64,000 nt of DNA from Melanopsichium pennsylvanicum (Eukaryota; Basidiomycota; Ustilaginomycetes; Ustilaginales): assembly GCA_900208305.1 (NCBI GenBank), contig OAPG01000007.1, positions 186,001-250,000 of the forward strand, given 5' to 3'. A model generated the notes under the pieces. It was not told where the DNA came from, ran no database searches, and worked only from the letters and a program-made list of their open reading frames with translations. Made by a program: the position numbers and the translations under genes. This document shows positions 1 through 9,425 of this stretch, piece after piece. Within the stretch, counting starts at the first letter, position 1. Every line of letters begins with the position of its first letter.

Positions 1-2122
1 GATGATTGCCAGGAGTAGTGGGCAGGTTGTGCTTCTCGGCAGGGACGGAGCCGTAGTCGTATACTTCTAGTTCGTCATCTTCATGAGCGACAGCCTGAAC
101 ATGCTCTTTGTCCACTGCAACGTCATCCGTATCCCTTGCAGATGCCTGTTGCTGACGAGACTTTTCGAGCGCACGGAGCTTGAATTGTCGAAGTCGCTCT
201 TGCTTGAGCTTGAACTCCTTCTCAGCCTCTTGCTTGTCACGACTCTCCTTGACAATGGAGGCGAGATCCGGCAGGTCGGCGTCATCATTATCATCATGCG
301 CACCGGCAACGGGATGATGCGTGTTGGCGCACTCTTCTGGTTTGGTGGCCAGACCACCCACGCGTCCTGGACCACCTTGTAGGATTTGTGCGGAGCTCGA
401 GCTCTGGTCCAGACCGAGTCTGCGTTCCTGCTGCCTTGACACAGGGACGACGGGGCTGCTGATGTAGTTGGAGTGCGGACTCGAGCGTTCGGGGATGGGA
501 TCGGACTCGATCGGGTCGGATGCATGCTGGCTCTTGGATTGACCCGATGGGATTTGCGAAGAGGATTGACCAGGTGAAGTGAGCGAACGATCGTTGGTGG
601 CGGCAATGCTCGGGTTGTTGGACTCGGCAGAAGTCTTGATCTTCTTTAGCAGGTCATTGAGGCCGATAGTCCTCCTCTCGTGAGTGGGTGCTAGTCGAGT
701 ACGATTCTCTCGGGCGAGCCTGGCCGTCTGCCTGTGCATGTTTTCGAGCTCTTTCTTGCTGAGGGGCTTGACTTTGGGTGGTACTTTCTCCTTTGTTGCA
801 GCAGCGGCACGTTTGGACGCGACTTTGGCGTTGGCACAATTGAAATCACCCTCGAGATCGCTAAGGACGTCTCGTTCCAAGGCGACAGGTTTGGTCTGCT
901 TGGACTTGGGTTTGGCTTGGGCGGGCTGCTTAGACCTCGCAGCCATGAAAGCAGGCATGACATCATTAAATTCGTCTTCGTCACTTTGCTGAATGTCAAG
1001 GGAAGGAGAGCGAGAAGGAATCCTGCCGGGGCTTCCGAATCCGAAGAACGAATCCACGAGTGGGTCTGCAAGAGCATGCGCGTCAGTCTCGGCTTGGCCG
1101 TGAGCCTGTCTTGCCTTTGCTGCAAGCGCTTGGATCTTTTTACGACGCAACGAGGCAGCATCGATAGCAGATGTGCCAGCTTCTTTGTCATTATTGTCTG
1201 CAGGTGTGGCAGATGTGGACGAAGCAGAGCTGACAAGCTTGAAAGTGCGTGAGTTGTGCGCTTGGACTGGGTCGCCATCTTCGGATGCAGAGCTATTGTG
1301 CTTGTCCGAGGAAGACGAGAACTTTGATTTGGTGGCTTTGCGAGCCTTGCCACGCATGGCAGAAATCTTGGCACCGCGACGACGAGTCAATGTGATGTCG
1401 TGATCCGCCGTGTCCTGGCCGTCCGAGCTGGATGCATCGCGCTGCACGGAAGAGCGTGGTTGTGAGCTGGATGGTGGAACGGAGGATAGAGAGCCTGTGA
1501 ACGGGTCAGAGTCGGCATCCTGCACAGTTTGAGCTCGGATGCGCGCGATGATGGCGTGATCATCGTCGTTGGTAGTCGTTTTTGAAGTGCTTGCTGGGGG
1601 AAAAGTGTCACTTTCCGAATCCGAGTCGAAGATGGCCCTGGCTTTGCCAAGCTGGAACTTGCCTTTGCGATGGATGACGGGCGAATCTCTTGTGCTGCTT
1701 TCGTGTTGATCATCGTTGTCGCTGTTATGTGAAGGTTGAGAGTCGACGCGTCGGAAGAGCGAAGAAGGACCCAGTTTGATGGCTGAGTTGGCTGCGTGAG
1801 CGGTGGTGGCTGGGGACACGTCGGCTGTGATGGTGACATGATCAGTGTGCTGATCGGCAGAGTCGCCGACAGCGGGCAGATGGCCGCTACGACTGTAAGA
1901 TCGCATCGGAGAATCAAAGAGATGGTCAGATTCTGAAGCAGACTGTGATGAGGATGAAGAGTCGTGCACTCGCGTGTCTTGGTTTTGGATGGGTTTACGC
2001 GAGTATGTGATATTGGCTCTTGAAACAGCAGGAGGAGGAGCCGTCTGTATCGAGGGGTTGGAAGAGGCGACGAGGGAGGAGAGAGGGGACGAAGAGCTGA
2101 CGCTATGTGGCTCGACTTGCAT
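1..2122 (-). CDS. MRC1: Mrc1/claspin-type replication checkpoint mediator, 3' end outside window
   Basis: A frame on the minus strand stays open from the ATG at 2122 to the left window edge (about 707 codons), so the C terminus is missing. Mrc1/claspin travels with the replication fork and passes the ATR/Mec1 signal to the Rad53/Chk1-type kinase. The supporting segment lies at about 640-770: KPLSKKELENMHRQTARLAR followed by a basic stretch and GLNDLLKKI, like the conserved KP-(M/L)-SKK...ETQR-R segment of fungal Mrc1. The rest is low-complexity, acidic and Ser-rich, with many SQ dipeptides, as expected of an SQ/TQ cluster protein. Start choice: no ATG occurs on this strand between the TATA-like box at 2568-2575 and 2122. 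A phase-compatible intron (donor at 2253, acceptor ending at 2137) would join an open stretch up to about 2461, but that stretch has no ATG, so it is more likely a 5' UTR intron. Family assignment is an inference from one motif plus composition. Confidence 0.65.
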   Translation of the reverse strand, partial: MQVEPHSVSSSSPLSSLVASSNPSIQTAPPPAVSRANITYSRKPIQNQDTRVHDSSSSSQSASESDHLFDSPMRSYSRSGHLPAVGDSADQHTDHVTITADVSPATTAHAANSAIKLGPSSLFRRVDSQPSHNSDNDDQHESSTRDSPVIHRKGKFQLGKARAIFDSDSESDTFPPASTSKTTTNDDDHAIIARIRAQTVQDADSDPFTGSLSSVPPSSSQPRSSVQRDASSSDGQDTADHDITLTRRRGAKISAMRGKARKATKSKFSSSSDKHNSSASEDGDPVQAHNSRTFKLVSSASSTSATPADNNDKEAGTSAIDAASLRRKKIQALAAKARQAHGQAETDAHALADPLVDSFFGFGSPGRIPSRSPSLDIQQSDEDEFNDVMPAFMAARSKQPAQAKPKSKQTKPVALERDVLSDLEGDFNCANAKVASKRAAAATKEKVPPKVKPLSKKELENMHRQTARLARENRTRLAPTHERRTIGLNDLLKKIKTSAESNNPSIAATNDRSLTSPGQSSSQIPSGQSKSQHASDPIESDPIPERSSPHSNYISSPVVPVSRQQERRLGLDQSSSSAQILQGGPGRVGGLATKPEECANTHHPVAGAHDDNDDADLPDLASIVKESRDKQEAEKEFKLKQERLRQFKLRALEKSRQQQASARDTDDVAVDKEHVQAVAHEDDELEVYDYGSVPAEKHNLPTTPGNH

Positions 2123-2567
2123 CGTGGCTGTGTCTGCTAAGATGACAAGGCTGTATCAAGTTTAGTTTGGTGCTTAGCTCGTGTGGTATGACAGCCGACA
2201 GAATTGCGCAACAGCGCCAGAGAACAGTGGGTCGAAAGTTGTCGGACTCGTACCGATGTGTGAGAGCTCGTCGGTGAGCTTCCGAAGGTCGATTCTGGGA
2301 GAGTGCAAGGGAGAGCGCAAAGCTGACTTTGATGGTGATTGATGCCTTAGCGAAAGGCTGGGTTGGATGTGTAAGGTGATGTGCTTAGCAGCGCAAAAGT
2401 GAGTAACGTTTGACGCCACGACTTGCTTGGCGTTCTGGCGACTGTAAGCACACGATAACAAAGTGGAGTTGCTTGATCGAGTGGAATCACAGAGCGCGGA
2501 CCCTTCTTCCTGCTCCTCAGCGCTTCTGAATTAATACAACCTTAACGCGTCGCGCGTGTCTGCGTGG

Positions 2568-2575
2568 TTATATAT
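2568..2575 (-). promoter_or_regulatory. TATA-like box upstream of the MRC1-like gene
   Basis: On the minus strand this reads ATATATAA, about 445 bases upstream of the chosen start codon at 2122. The long leader agrees with a possible 5' UTR intron at 2253-2137. This is a sequence match only. Confidence 0.35.
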
Positions 2576-3264
2576 CGTGTCGCTCGCGCTGCCTTTTTTG
2601 TAGACACATGTTAGATCCTTTAGATTCTCTGAGTAGGCATAAATTCCACTTGAGCTGTTAGACCGGTAGACGCGCTAGGGCGAAAAGTTTATTAAAGCCG
2701 TGTGTTTCTGATTCGAAATAGAATAAATATGATTGGTTCATTTGACTTGGACTGATGAGAAATCCTTTATCGCTTTATCTCTCGACCAAAGTTCATTCGA
2801 CTCGACTGAGACCAAATTTGTTTATGGCAGAATGGATCGCCCGGCTCGCATCACGCCTTGGCGACATCCGCCGGATATTGCGAAATACAATGCGCAAAAA
2901 CCATGGCGACACCTTTGTTGCGGCAGCGGCACACACCATTTTTCGGGTGGGCTAAACAATAATACAGTATGCAGTGTCTGCCGGTTAAAACTCCCTCACT
3001 CCGATGAACAGAAATGAAAGTTCATACTTTGTATCTACCAGAAACGTGTGTGATAGGATGCAGTACATTCGAGCAGTCTTTGATGTGGATGCTTACAATG
3101 CAAAGCACATGATTGGCTCCGCGCTTCCACACCTTTGTTCTTCAGACGTGGACATCGTGCACAATCGCAAGCTTTTTGGTGTCATCTCTGCTCCCAGTAT
3201 TCAAGGGCGCAACAAAGAGAAAACAAGCTGCTCAGCTTTACTCAAATCCCACTTTGGCTCTACT
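2576..3264. other. Divergent intergenic region between MRC1 and CCC1
   Basis: No convincing gene is seen here. Short open frames at 2733-3017 and 3004-3465 have no recognisable features. A TACAGTA heptamer lies at 2963-2969. The region probably carries the promoters of the two flanking, divergently transcribed genes. Confidence 0.5.
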
Positions 3265-3280
3265 CATATATACATATATT
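3265..3280 (+). promoter_or_regulatory. TATA-rich core promoter element of CCC1
   Basis: The run CATATATACATATATT lies 85-100 bases before the ATG at 3365, a normal distance for a fungal TATA element. Pyrimidine-rich leader sequence follows. It argues that the open frame extending upstream to 3113 (which begins at a TTG) is 5' UTR rather than coding. Confidence 0.5.
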
Positions 3281-3364
3281 CAACCTCCCTCACTTCCCAC
3301 ACTCTACCTTTCTTCACACATCCAAAGAACGCTGAACCTCGATCGACTCCCCCCGCTATTAGCA

Positions 3365-4576
3365 ATGGCTTGCTCTTCCAAAAATACTTCTGGCGCATGT
3401 GCCAACTGTGCATGCGCCGCCGCTTCCTCCTCTTCATCCAAAGGCGCCTCGATCAAGCTACCTAAATCCAACAAGACCGAATCAACTCCATTGCTTTGGT
3501 CTACCACCTCAGCAGTCGATGCTAACAAGCCCGACTACAAAGCCACCACTCAAAACTCCAACGGTGCTGCGGCTTCTTCTACTACAACTGCCCTCGGTCC
3601 AAACCACGAATGTCCTTCCTCCGGTGCCCAGCATCACGATTCAACTTTCGTCTGTTGCCGAGACGTTGTCTCCGGTGACGAACGTACACTCATCGACCCG
3701 GACTTTGCACGCGACTGCATTGTTGGTCTCAGTGACGGTCTCACTGTCCCATTTGCTCTCACTGCCGGTCTCTCCTCTACTGGCTCTACCAAACTTGTCG
3801 TTCTTGCTGGTTTGGCAGAACTAGTTTCCGGTGCCATCTCGATGGGTATCGGTGGATTTCTCTCCGCACAAGCCGAACTCAGTCATTTTGCATTTAATCA
3901 AAATTTAACACAACAACGTGTACAACGTTCTTGCGCCTCGGAAGTTCAACGTCAGGTACACGACATTCTCAAAGGTTACGGTATCGCTTCTGACACTTCG
4001 GCACAGATCGCTGCAGAACTCACGGCAAAGGAAAACGCGAGACGTGAGGCTAACCAGAAAAATTTCAATCCAACTTGTTCCCGTCGTAAAATCTTTGGTT
4101 GCATTCCACTTCCTTCCTCCACCTTTTCGTCATCTGGTTCGAGTAGACAAGTACACAGACGTACTGTGGGTGACGAAGAGTCACAAGAATCGCTAAAAGA
4201 GGATGATCTGGAAAACGTTGGTCTGACACCATTCTTACTCAAGTTAGGCGAAGGTTTGGAACCTGTCAGCACTTCGCGTTTGTACATTTCCGCACTCACC
4301 ATCGGACTAAGCTATTTCATGGGTGGAATTATTCCGCTTTTTCCATACATGTTTGTAAACAACGCGAGCAGGGCGTTGTTGTTTTCGGTGGTCATCACTG
4401 GTGTGATTTTGCTCATCTTTGGTGTGGTCAAGCAAAGGGTGACGGGAGGAGAAGGTGGATTTAAGGGTTATGCTTACGGTGCCATTTCCACACTCGCTGT
4501 AGGTGGTGTGGCTGCAGGTGCCTCTTGGTTGCTCGTTGGTTTACTCGAGGGAGGAAGCGATGCAGGTCATCTTTAG
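3365..4576 (+). CDS. CCC1: Ccc1/VIT family vacuolar iron/manganese transporter
   Basis: Predicted 403 residues. Proteins of this family move Fe2+ and Mn2+ from the cytosol into the vacuole. The N-terminal 100 or so residues are Cys/Ser/Thr-rich and low-complexity. The transporter begins at about residue 115 with DFARDCIVGLSDGLTVPFAL, the family's first membrane helix with its conserved Asp and Gly, followed by helix 2 (LVVLAGLAELVSGAISMGIG) with the metal-site Glu region. A hydrophilic loop with the family's Glu-rich amphipathic helices follows, and then three C-terminal helices (residues about 310-400) ending close to the stop. The start at 3365 is the first ATG in the frame; the frame is open upstream, but only from a TTG at 3113, and the TATA element lies inside that stretch. 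The gene converges on DPH2 downstream. Confidence 0.92.
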   Translation: MACSSKNTSGACANCACAAASSSSSKGASIKLPKSNKTESTPLLWSTTSAVDANKPDYKATTQNSNGAAASSTTTALGPNHECPSSGAQHHDSTFVCCRDVVSGDERTLIDPDFARDCIVGLSDGLTVPFALTAGLSSTGSTKLVVLAGLAELVSGAISMGIGGFLSAQAELSHFAFNQNLTQQRVQRSCASEVQRQVHDILKGYGIASDTSAQIAAELTAKENARREANQKNFNPTCSRRKIFGCIPLPSSTFSSSGSSRQVHRRTVGDEESQESLKEDDLENVGLTPFLLKLGEGLEPVSTSRLYISALTIGLSYFMGGIIPLFPYMFVNNASRALLFSVVITGVILLIFGVVKQRVTGGEGGFKGYAYGAISTLAVGGVAAGASWLLVGLLEGGSDAGHL

Positions 4577-4969
4577 ACGCGTTTAACAATTTAGATATGC
4601 TCCAAGTATGGGTTTGAAAACACACTACGCCCCCACTCAAGCCCAGAGGCGGCGTTCTTTTCTTTGCTTCTGTTTCTGCAATGCTGCATTTTCCTTTCTG
4701 TCCTGCCACCATGTCCGAAGGCATTTCTCGTAGTAAAGCTGAACCAAGCAGCCAATTCAAGTCAAGGTGAAATCCATTGTTTTCGACTAGACCCCTCTTT
4801 CGTCAAATTGTTCAATCCAGCATCTAGTGCTTGTTACCACTACACACACAGTGTACAAAACGATCATTGTTCATGTTCTGTGCAAGTGATGCGATCGTCA
4901 TTCAAAGAGACAAGGAAGAGAAAGTTACTGTACGCCTGGTTGGTATGAAATGCAATGTTGATACGTGTT
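4577..4969. other. Convergent intergenic region CCC1/DPH2
   Basis: This holds the 3' flanks of two converging genes. No gene is seen. A TACTGTA heptamer lies at 4926-4932, close to the DPH2 stop. Confidence 0.6.
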
Positions 4970-7051
4970 TCACATAATGTGACCTTGACCACCCGCATCT
5001 TTGTACCCTTTGGCAATCCCTTCTCGGCCTTCTTCGAGTAGACTCGGTTCGTCTAGACCTATTCTTTCTTCTAAACCCTTCCAACCACGTTGGTTGAGGT
5101 GTGCGATCGAGGCTGTTTCAAGAACGGTTGTGAGTTGGCCTGTTGTTGGGTTACGAACTACGACCTGATCATGATTGTTTGATCCCTTCTGCGCATCCGA
5201 AAGCTGTAAAGCCTGTTTCGAGGTGATATCGGTGCAAATCTGGTGCGATGAAGCGTTTGAAGTATCGTTGATGTTTTTATTGTTGTTGAACTTTCGACGA
5301 TGAACATAAGTTCCACTAACGAGTGAGAAATGCGGTCGATCATCATCATCGCTCTCTTTCTCCTCTTCTCGCTCCTCCTCCTCCTTTGTCTGCTGCTGCC
5401 GTTCGGTATCTTCAACATTCCCGCTCTCCCTGCCATCACCACCAACCTGCATCCCATCTACCTTGTTCAACAGATCATCAGACAAAGAACCATTCTTGAA
5501 TTCATCCGGTACTAACTTTTCCAAATCTAACACATACTTTCCTGACCATTCCACACCTTCCTCCCCCTTCTCCATCCTCTCTGCCGCTTTCACTGCCAGC
5601 TCCATTTCAAACGGCGTAACGATGGGTTTGAAAAACTCTTTGCTATCCACCAGTGTATTCTCCGGACACGCGACTAGCACGAATACGTCAATCTCTTGAA
5701 AATTCGCCAGTTTGGCCGGATTCAGCTTTCCAACAGAGATGGTGTATACTTTTCTCCCACTCTTCTTTCCAGTCAGAAGTGCACGTAGGTATTGGAGAAG
5801 AGGTAGGTAGGAGTGCACACCAAGGGTTCCTACGAGGAGACCGACGACCGAAGCGTCGCGTGCTTTGAGCACAGAAGCATAGCGTTTCATAAGAAGACGA
5901 TTAGTCGATCCGGTTTCAATGCGAGAGGTTGAGGTGAGCGGAGAGTACGAGATGAGCGGTGTGTTGGAGCCGAGAGTCAGGAGAAGATTTGTGAGAGACA
6001 GAGATTCGGGTCCTAGATAGAGGTAGAGGCATTGGGAAAACGTTGTGTTTGGGGGGAGGGTGACAGTGCGAGCTGGACCGAGGGGTTGGGCTTTGCGAGA
6101 GACAGCAATGTCGGAGACGTCGCCGGATGGAGAAAGTGGCACTGCCGATGATAACGATGTTGATTTTGTTGTGCCATTCGAACAGGACCATGAGTGATTG
6201 GATGAGGAGCGAGATCCGGCTACACCTCCACAGCATGTAGAGAAAGACTCTCTCACTTGACCACCGCACACGCCGTTGGAGTTGCCGCAACACCCATCCT
6301 CTCGCGGCTGAGATGGTGATTCTTCGTATGCTGCAGCAGACTTGCCATTGACCAGCTTGTCATCGTAATTTCGGCTAAAGTCGACGTACGTCCTAACCAA
6401 CGGTAGATCCACGCCGTGCTGTTTCAATGCGTCCTTTGTCGCCTGGAATACCTCCTCCACCACATGATCCCAGCTGACATCGTGAGTTAATACTAGCGCT
6501 GTGACATCGTTTGCATCTCTCAATATCTGTTTTGCCTTTTCTACAAATCCGTGTGCTGCTGCGTTCACGTGGCCTAACGGCTGCTTTGTAAAAACATAGA
6601 TGACGGGTAACATTGCGGTTGCACTCAAACAAGCATGTCCATAGTGCACTACGAGATCCGCGTCGACGTGTTTGGCTGCTACTTGATCCACACAGCAACC
6701 TCCATAGCTCGTGTCTGCGAGAATGTAAAACTCTGGAAGAATCGAGGTGGATTTGGATAATGATGATGATGCAATAGCAGGATCGGAGGATGAGTCACCG
6801 GCGGCGTAGAGATCGCGAACTTGTTTTCGAAGCGCCCAGTATACGGGTACAGAGTCTACCAGAGCTTCGTCGGGGAATTGCAGCGCTACTCTGCGGAATC
6901 GGCCGCTGAAGATTTTGTGGGCTGTAGAGAGTATGTCGTACACATGATAGATGGAGCGGCCAGAGGATGAAGCGGTAGCGGACTGAGCCAGAGGATCAAG
7001 TTGGAGGGGAGCGGTGAGGACGGCTTGATCGGTTGTGGAAAAGGCTGCCAT
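4970..7051 (-). CDS. DPH2: Diphthamide biosynthesis subunit 2 (Dph2)
   Basis: Predicted 693 residues. Dph2 pairs with Dph1 in the Fe-S radical enzyme that transfers the 3-amino-3-carboxypropyl group of S-adenosylmethionine to the target histidine of elongation factor 2. Visible family features: RRVALQFPDEALVDSV near residue 55, LADTSYGGCCVDQVAAKHVD at 111-130 with the conserved Cys pair at 119-120, HYGHACLS at 136-143, and VACPENTLVDSKEFFKPIV in the C-terminal half. The start is the ATG at 7051 (MAAFSTTDQ); an in-frame ATG at 7243 would add 64 unconserved residues. Two insertions are unusual: a Cys/Gly-rich stretch at about 6230-6300 and a long acidic, Asn-rich segment near 5250-5450. The protein is long compared with yeast Dph2 because of them. 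TFB2 diverges upstream. Confidence 0.93.
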   Translation of the reverse strand: MAAFSTTDQAVLTAPLQLDPLAQSATASSSGRSIYHVYDILSTAHKIFSGRFRRVALQFPDEALVDSVPVYWALRKQVRDLYAAGDSSSDPAIASSSLSKSTSILPEFYILADTSYGGCCVDQVAAKHVDADLVVHYGHACLSATAMLPVIYVFTKQPLGHVNAAAHGFVEKAKQILRDANDVTALVLTHDVSWDHVVEEVFQATKDALKQHGVDLPLVRTYVDFSRNYDDKLVNGKSAAAYEESPSQPREDGCCGNSNGVCGGQVRESFSTCCGGVAGSRSSSNHSWSCSNGTTKSTSLSSAVPLSPSGDVSDIAVSRKAQPLGPARTVTLPPNTTFSQCLYLYLGPESLSLTNLLLTLGSNTPLISYSPLTSTSRIETGSTNRLLMKRYASVLKARDASVVGLLVGTLGVHSYLPLLQYLRALLTGKKSGRKVYTISVGKLNPAKLANFQEIDVFVLVACPENTLVDSKEFFKPIVTPFEMELAVKAAERMEKGEEGVEWSGKYVLDLEKLVPDEFKNGSLSDDLLNKVDGMQVGGDGRESGNVEDTERQQQTKEEEEREEEKESDDDDRPHFSLVSGTYVHRRKFNNNKNINDTSNASSHQICTDITSKQALQLSDAQKGSNNHDQVVVRNPTTGQLTTVLETASIAHLNQRGWKGLEERIGLDEPSLLEEGREGIAKGYKDAGGQGHIM

Positions 7052-7566
7052 GATGATGAATAACCTCAAGAGGTAATGAAGGCGAAAGGCGAAGATGTTG
7101 GAATCAAGAGTAAGAACAAGAGGACAACGAAGAGGAACCAAATAAGCAATTTTTTTATTACTGCAAACTTGAAGTGAATGTGAAAACAGAATTTGATTGA
7201 GAGCGTCGACATAGCAATCAGACCGGAATTCGATCGCAATCATTTCAAAACACCGAGGTGAACGTCTCGGAAATCGGATGTGAATGCTTCCACAGTTTCA
7301 GAGTTGGTGTGGAGGTGAGTCGCTTGACGTTTTGCGCAGCTCAACACAAGAAGCAACCACCATCATGATACACACCATTCTTGTTCTACTCCCCTGGCAA
7401 CTCTCTCTGTCTCTTATCACGAAAAGCACGTAGGTTAATATCGCAGCACAGCCGATGCAGATCTGAAGCACCATCATCTACAGGCACATAGCCTCGTGCC
7501 AAACAAACAACTGCATCCAAACCCTGCCTCCTCTCTTCTACCTTTCCCCCTTCCTACTAGCCGACC
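7052..7566. other. Divergent promoter region DPH2/TFB2
   Basis: About 515 bases lie between two divergent start codons. The TFB2 side is pyrimidine-rich (7480-7566). No other gene is seen. Confidence 0.6.
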
Positions 7567-9060
7567 ATGTCGAGTCAGCGCAACACCCCTGGACCAGGCC
7601 AAGGTATAACATCGACCGCCAAAAGCGGATCAAATACCACTCTCTCTATATCCGAGCATTCTCGCGCTACCGGCATCGGTGCCGAAACCATCGACGACTT
7701 TCTTGACCGCCAACCCCGCTCCGTTCTCATCCGACTGTACGAGAAACCTGCATCATGTCTCGCCATATTTCGTCTTCTTCCTATGATGGCACGCCAGCTC
7801 ATCATGCATATGCTCTTCCTCGATGTGCCGCTCGCTACCGACCACTTTTTGGCGTGGGTGAAAAAGGAGGCGAGAAAAGATTTCGATGGTGCAGTCGAAA
7901 AGTTGTCCAGGCTGTCGATCGTGCAATTGAAGTCAAACGGAGGAGGAGGCAAACAGCAGGTGCTTTTACTGAATGCGGTCTACACGGACGGAATGCGGAG
8001 GGCGTTAACGGGAGGAGGGAAGCATAGGTCATTTGGTGTGCCTTGCGATACAGAGGATAAGAATGCGGTGGATGTGGCATTTTTGGACGAATACGCAAGA
8101 ACAAAGTGGGAGACCATTTTGCATTATATGGTAGGAAGTGAGAATTCTAGCACGCCGAGAGAGCCCGTCCTTTACCTGTTGCGGCGGAGCAACCTCATGC
8201 AACCTCGATCCAGCTCCAGCTCTAGCTCTAGCTCGAGTGGTGGATTGAACATCACCAGTCGCGGATTCCAATTTTTACTTGAAGACGTCAACACCCAACT
8301 GTGGGATTTGTTGTTGCAGTACCTGGACATGGCAGAAGAACGTAACATGGATTTAGTCGAAGTGCTGGCATTCTTGTTCATGCTCGGAAGCTTGGAATTG
8401 GGAAGAGACTATTCCACGGAGGAATTGCCAGAAACTCAACTTCACATGCTCGAAGACTTTCGCGATTACGGTCTGGTTTATCAACGCAAAGCATCCAGCC
8501 GAAGATTCTATCCGACCCGTCTTGCCACCACGCTCACTTCGGCAGCCACTCCTCTGCTATCGGGTAATGGCACCAAACAGGAAGAGAGGGGTTATATCAT
8601 CTTGGAAACCAACTATCGACTCTACGCTTACACGTCCAATCCGCTGCGTGTCGCAGTGCTCTCGTTGTTCGTGACGATCAAGGCGAGGTTTCCCAACTTG
8701 GTGGTGGGGTCCATCACGAGGGATTCGGTGAAATCGGCGCTTGCCAACGGCATCACGGCAGAACAGATTATCACGTACCTCACCCACCACGCGCATCTTC
8801 AAATGCATCGCAACGATCCACTTCTACCCGTGACCGTTTCGGATCAGATCAGGTTGTGGGAAAGGGAGAAGAACAGAGTACAGCAGAATTTTGGATCGCT
8901 GTTTACCGATTTCACCAGTCAGTTTGACTTTGAAGAGGTGAGCAACTATGCAAATCAACTCGGTGTGCTGGTTTGGCAAGATCAAGCAAAGCGAAGGTTC
9001 TTTGTCGACGAAGCAGGAAATGAGCCGGTGAGAGATTACATTCGTCGTAGAAGAGCGTAG
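7567..9060 (+). CDS. TFB2: TFIIH core subunit p52/Tfb2
   Basis: Predicted 497 residues, close to the usual length of Tfb2/p52 (about 460-510). This subunit anchors the XPB/Ssl2 helicase in TFIIH and acts in transcription initiation and nucleotide excision repair in the nucleus. Family signatures seen: FLDRQPRSVLIRLYEKPASC at about 45-65, LLPMMARQLIMHMLFLDVPL at 70-90, FQFLLEDVNTQLWDLLLQYL in the middle, IILETNYRLYAYTSNPL at about 340, and a C terminus with QFDFEEVSNYANQLGVLVW and RRFFVDEAGNEPVRDYIRRR. A short Ser run (residues 215-224) and a Gly-rich patch are lineage-specific. It is a single exon with an ATG in good context (gaccATGtcg). Confidence 0.95.
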   Translation: MSSQRNTPGPGQGITSTAKSGSNTTLSISEHSRATGIGAETIDDFLDRQPRSVLIRLYEKPASCLAIFRLLPMMARQLIMHMLFLDVPLATDHFLAWVKKEARKDFDGAVEKLSRLSIVQLKSNGGGGKQQVLLLNAVYTDGMRRALTGGGKHRSFGVPCDTEDKNAVDVAFLDEYARTKWETILHYMVGSENSSTPREPVLYLLRRSNLMQPRSSSSSSSSSSGGLNITSRGFQFLLEDVNTQLWDLLLQYLDMAEERNMDLVEVLAFLFMLGSLELGRDYSTEELPETQLHMLEDFRDYGLVYQRKASSRRFYPTRLATTLTSAATPLLSGNGTKQEERGYIILETNYRLYAYTSNPLRVAVLSLFVTIKARFPNLVVGSITRDSVKSALANGITAEQIITYLTHHAHLQMHRNDPLLPVTVSDQIRLWEREKNRVQQNFGSLFTDFTSQFDFEEVSNYANQLGVLVWQDQAKRRFFVDEAGNEPVRDYIRRRRA

Positions 9061-9425
9061 CAGAAGTAGATCGAGTCAATGAAAGATGTAGAATGTGTGT
9101 TTGACATTGTGTCGGCGTGATGGTTCTGTACCACATATGAGTTGTGAACGAGGTCATGCGAACACCAAGAAAGAGGAAAAGGCGGAGGAGTGTCGCGTCT
9201 TGAAATATGCACGCCCCTCTTCTTTAAGATTGGCATGTAATTTACTGTAACTTATGTGTGTGGAGTACATGCAAATGCACAGACCCTTCTCTGTCTCTTG
9301 AACTTGCTTCCTTCTAGACGACCATCACCCGTCCTACCTACCTTGTTTGCTCTTCGCTTTCGCATCTCGGCACGTTAGCACCTTTTGCTGGAGACAGTTC
9401 CTTTGCACCAGCTATTTGACCAGCT
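9061..9425. other. Intergenic region TFB2/GPI10
   Basis: This is the 3' flank of TFB2 and the pyrimidine-rich leader of GPI10. A TACTGTA heptamer lies at 9243-9249. No gene is seen. Confidence 0.6.

Noticed and set aside
83..1403. Several plus-strand open frames and other minus frames at the left edge
   Set aside because: They overlap the long minus frame that is open to the window edge and carries the Mrc1-like segment; the others have no recognisable features and arise from codon bias.
3113..3364. N-terminal extension of CCC1
   Set aside because: The frame starts only with a TTG, contains the TATA element and has no conserved sequence.
7052..7243. Upstream in-frame ATG for DPH2 (64 extra residues)
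   Set aside because: The family begins near the later ATG and the leader is unconserved in look; kept as 5' UTR.
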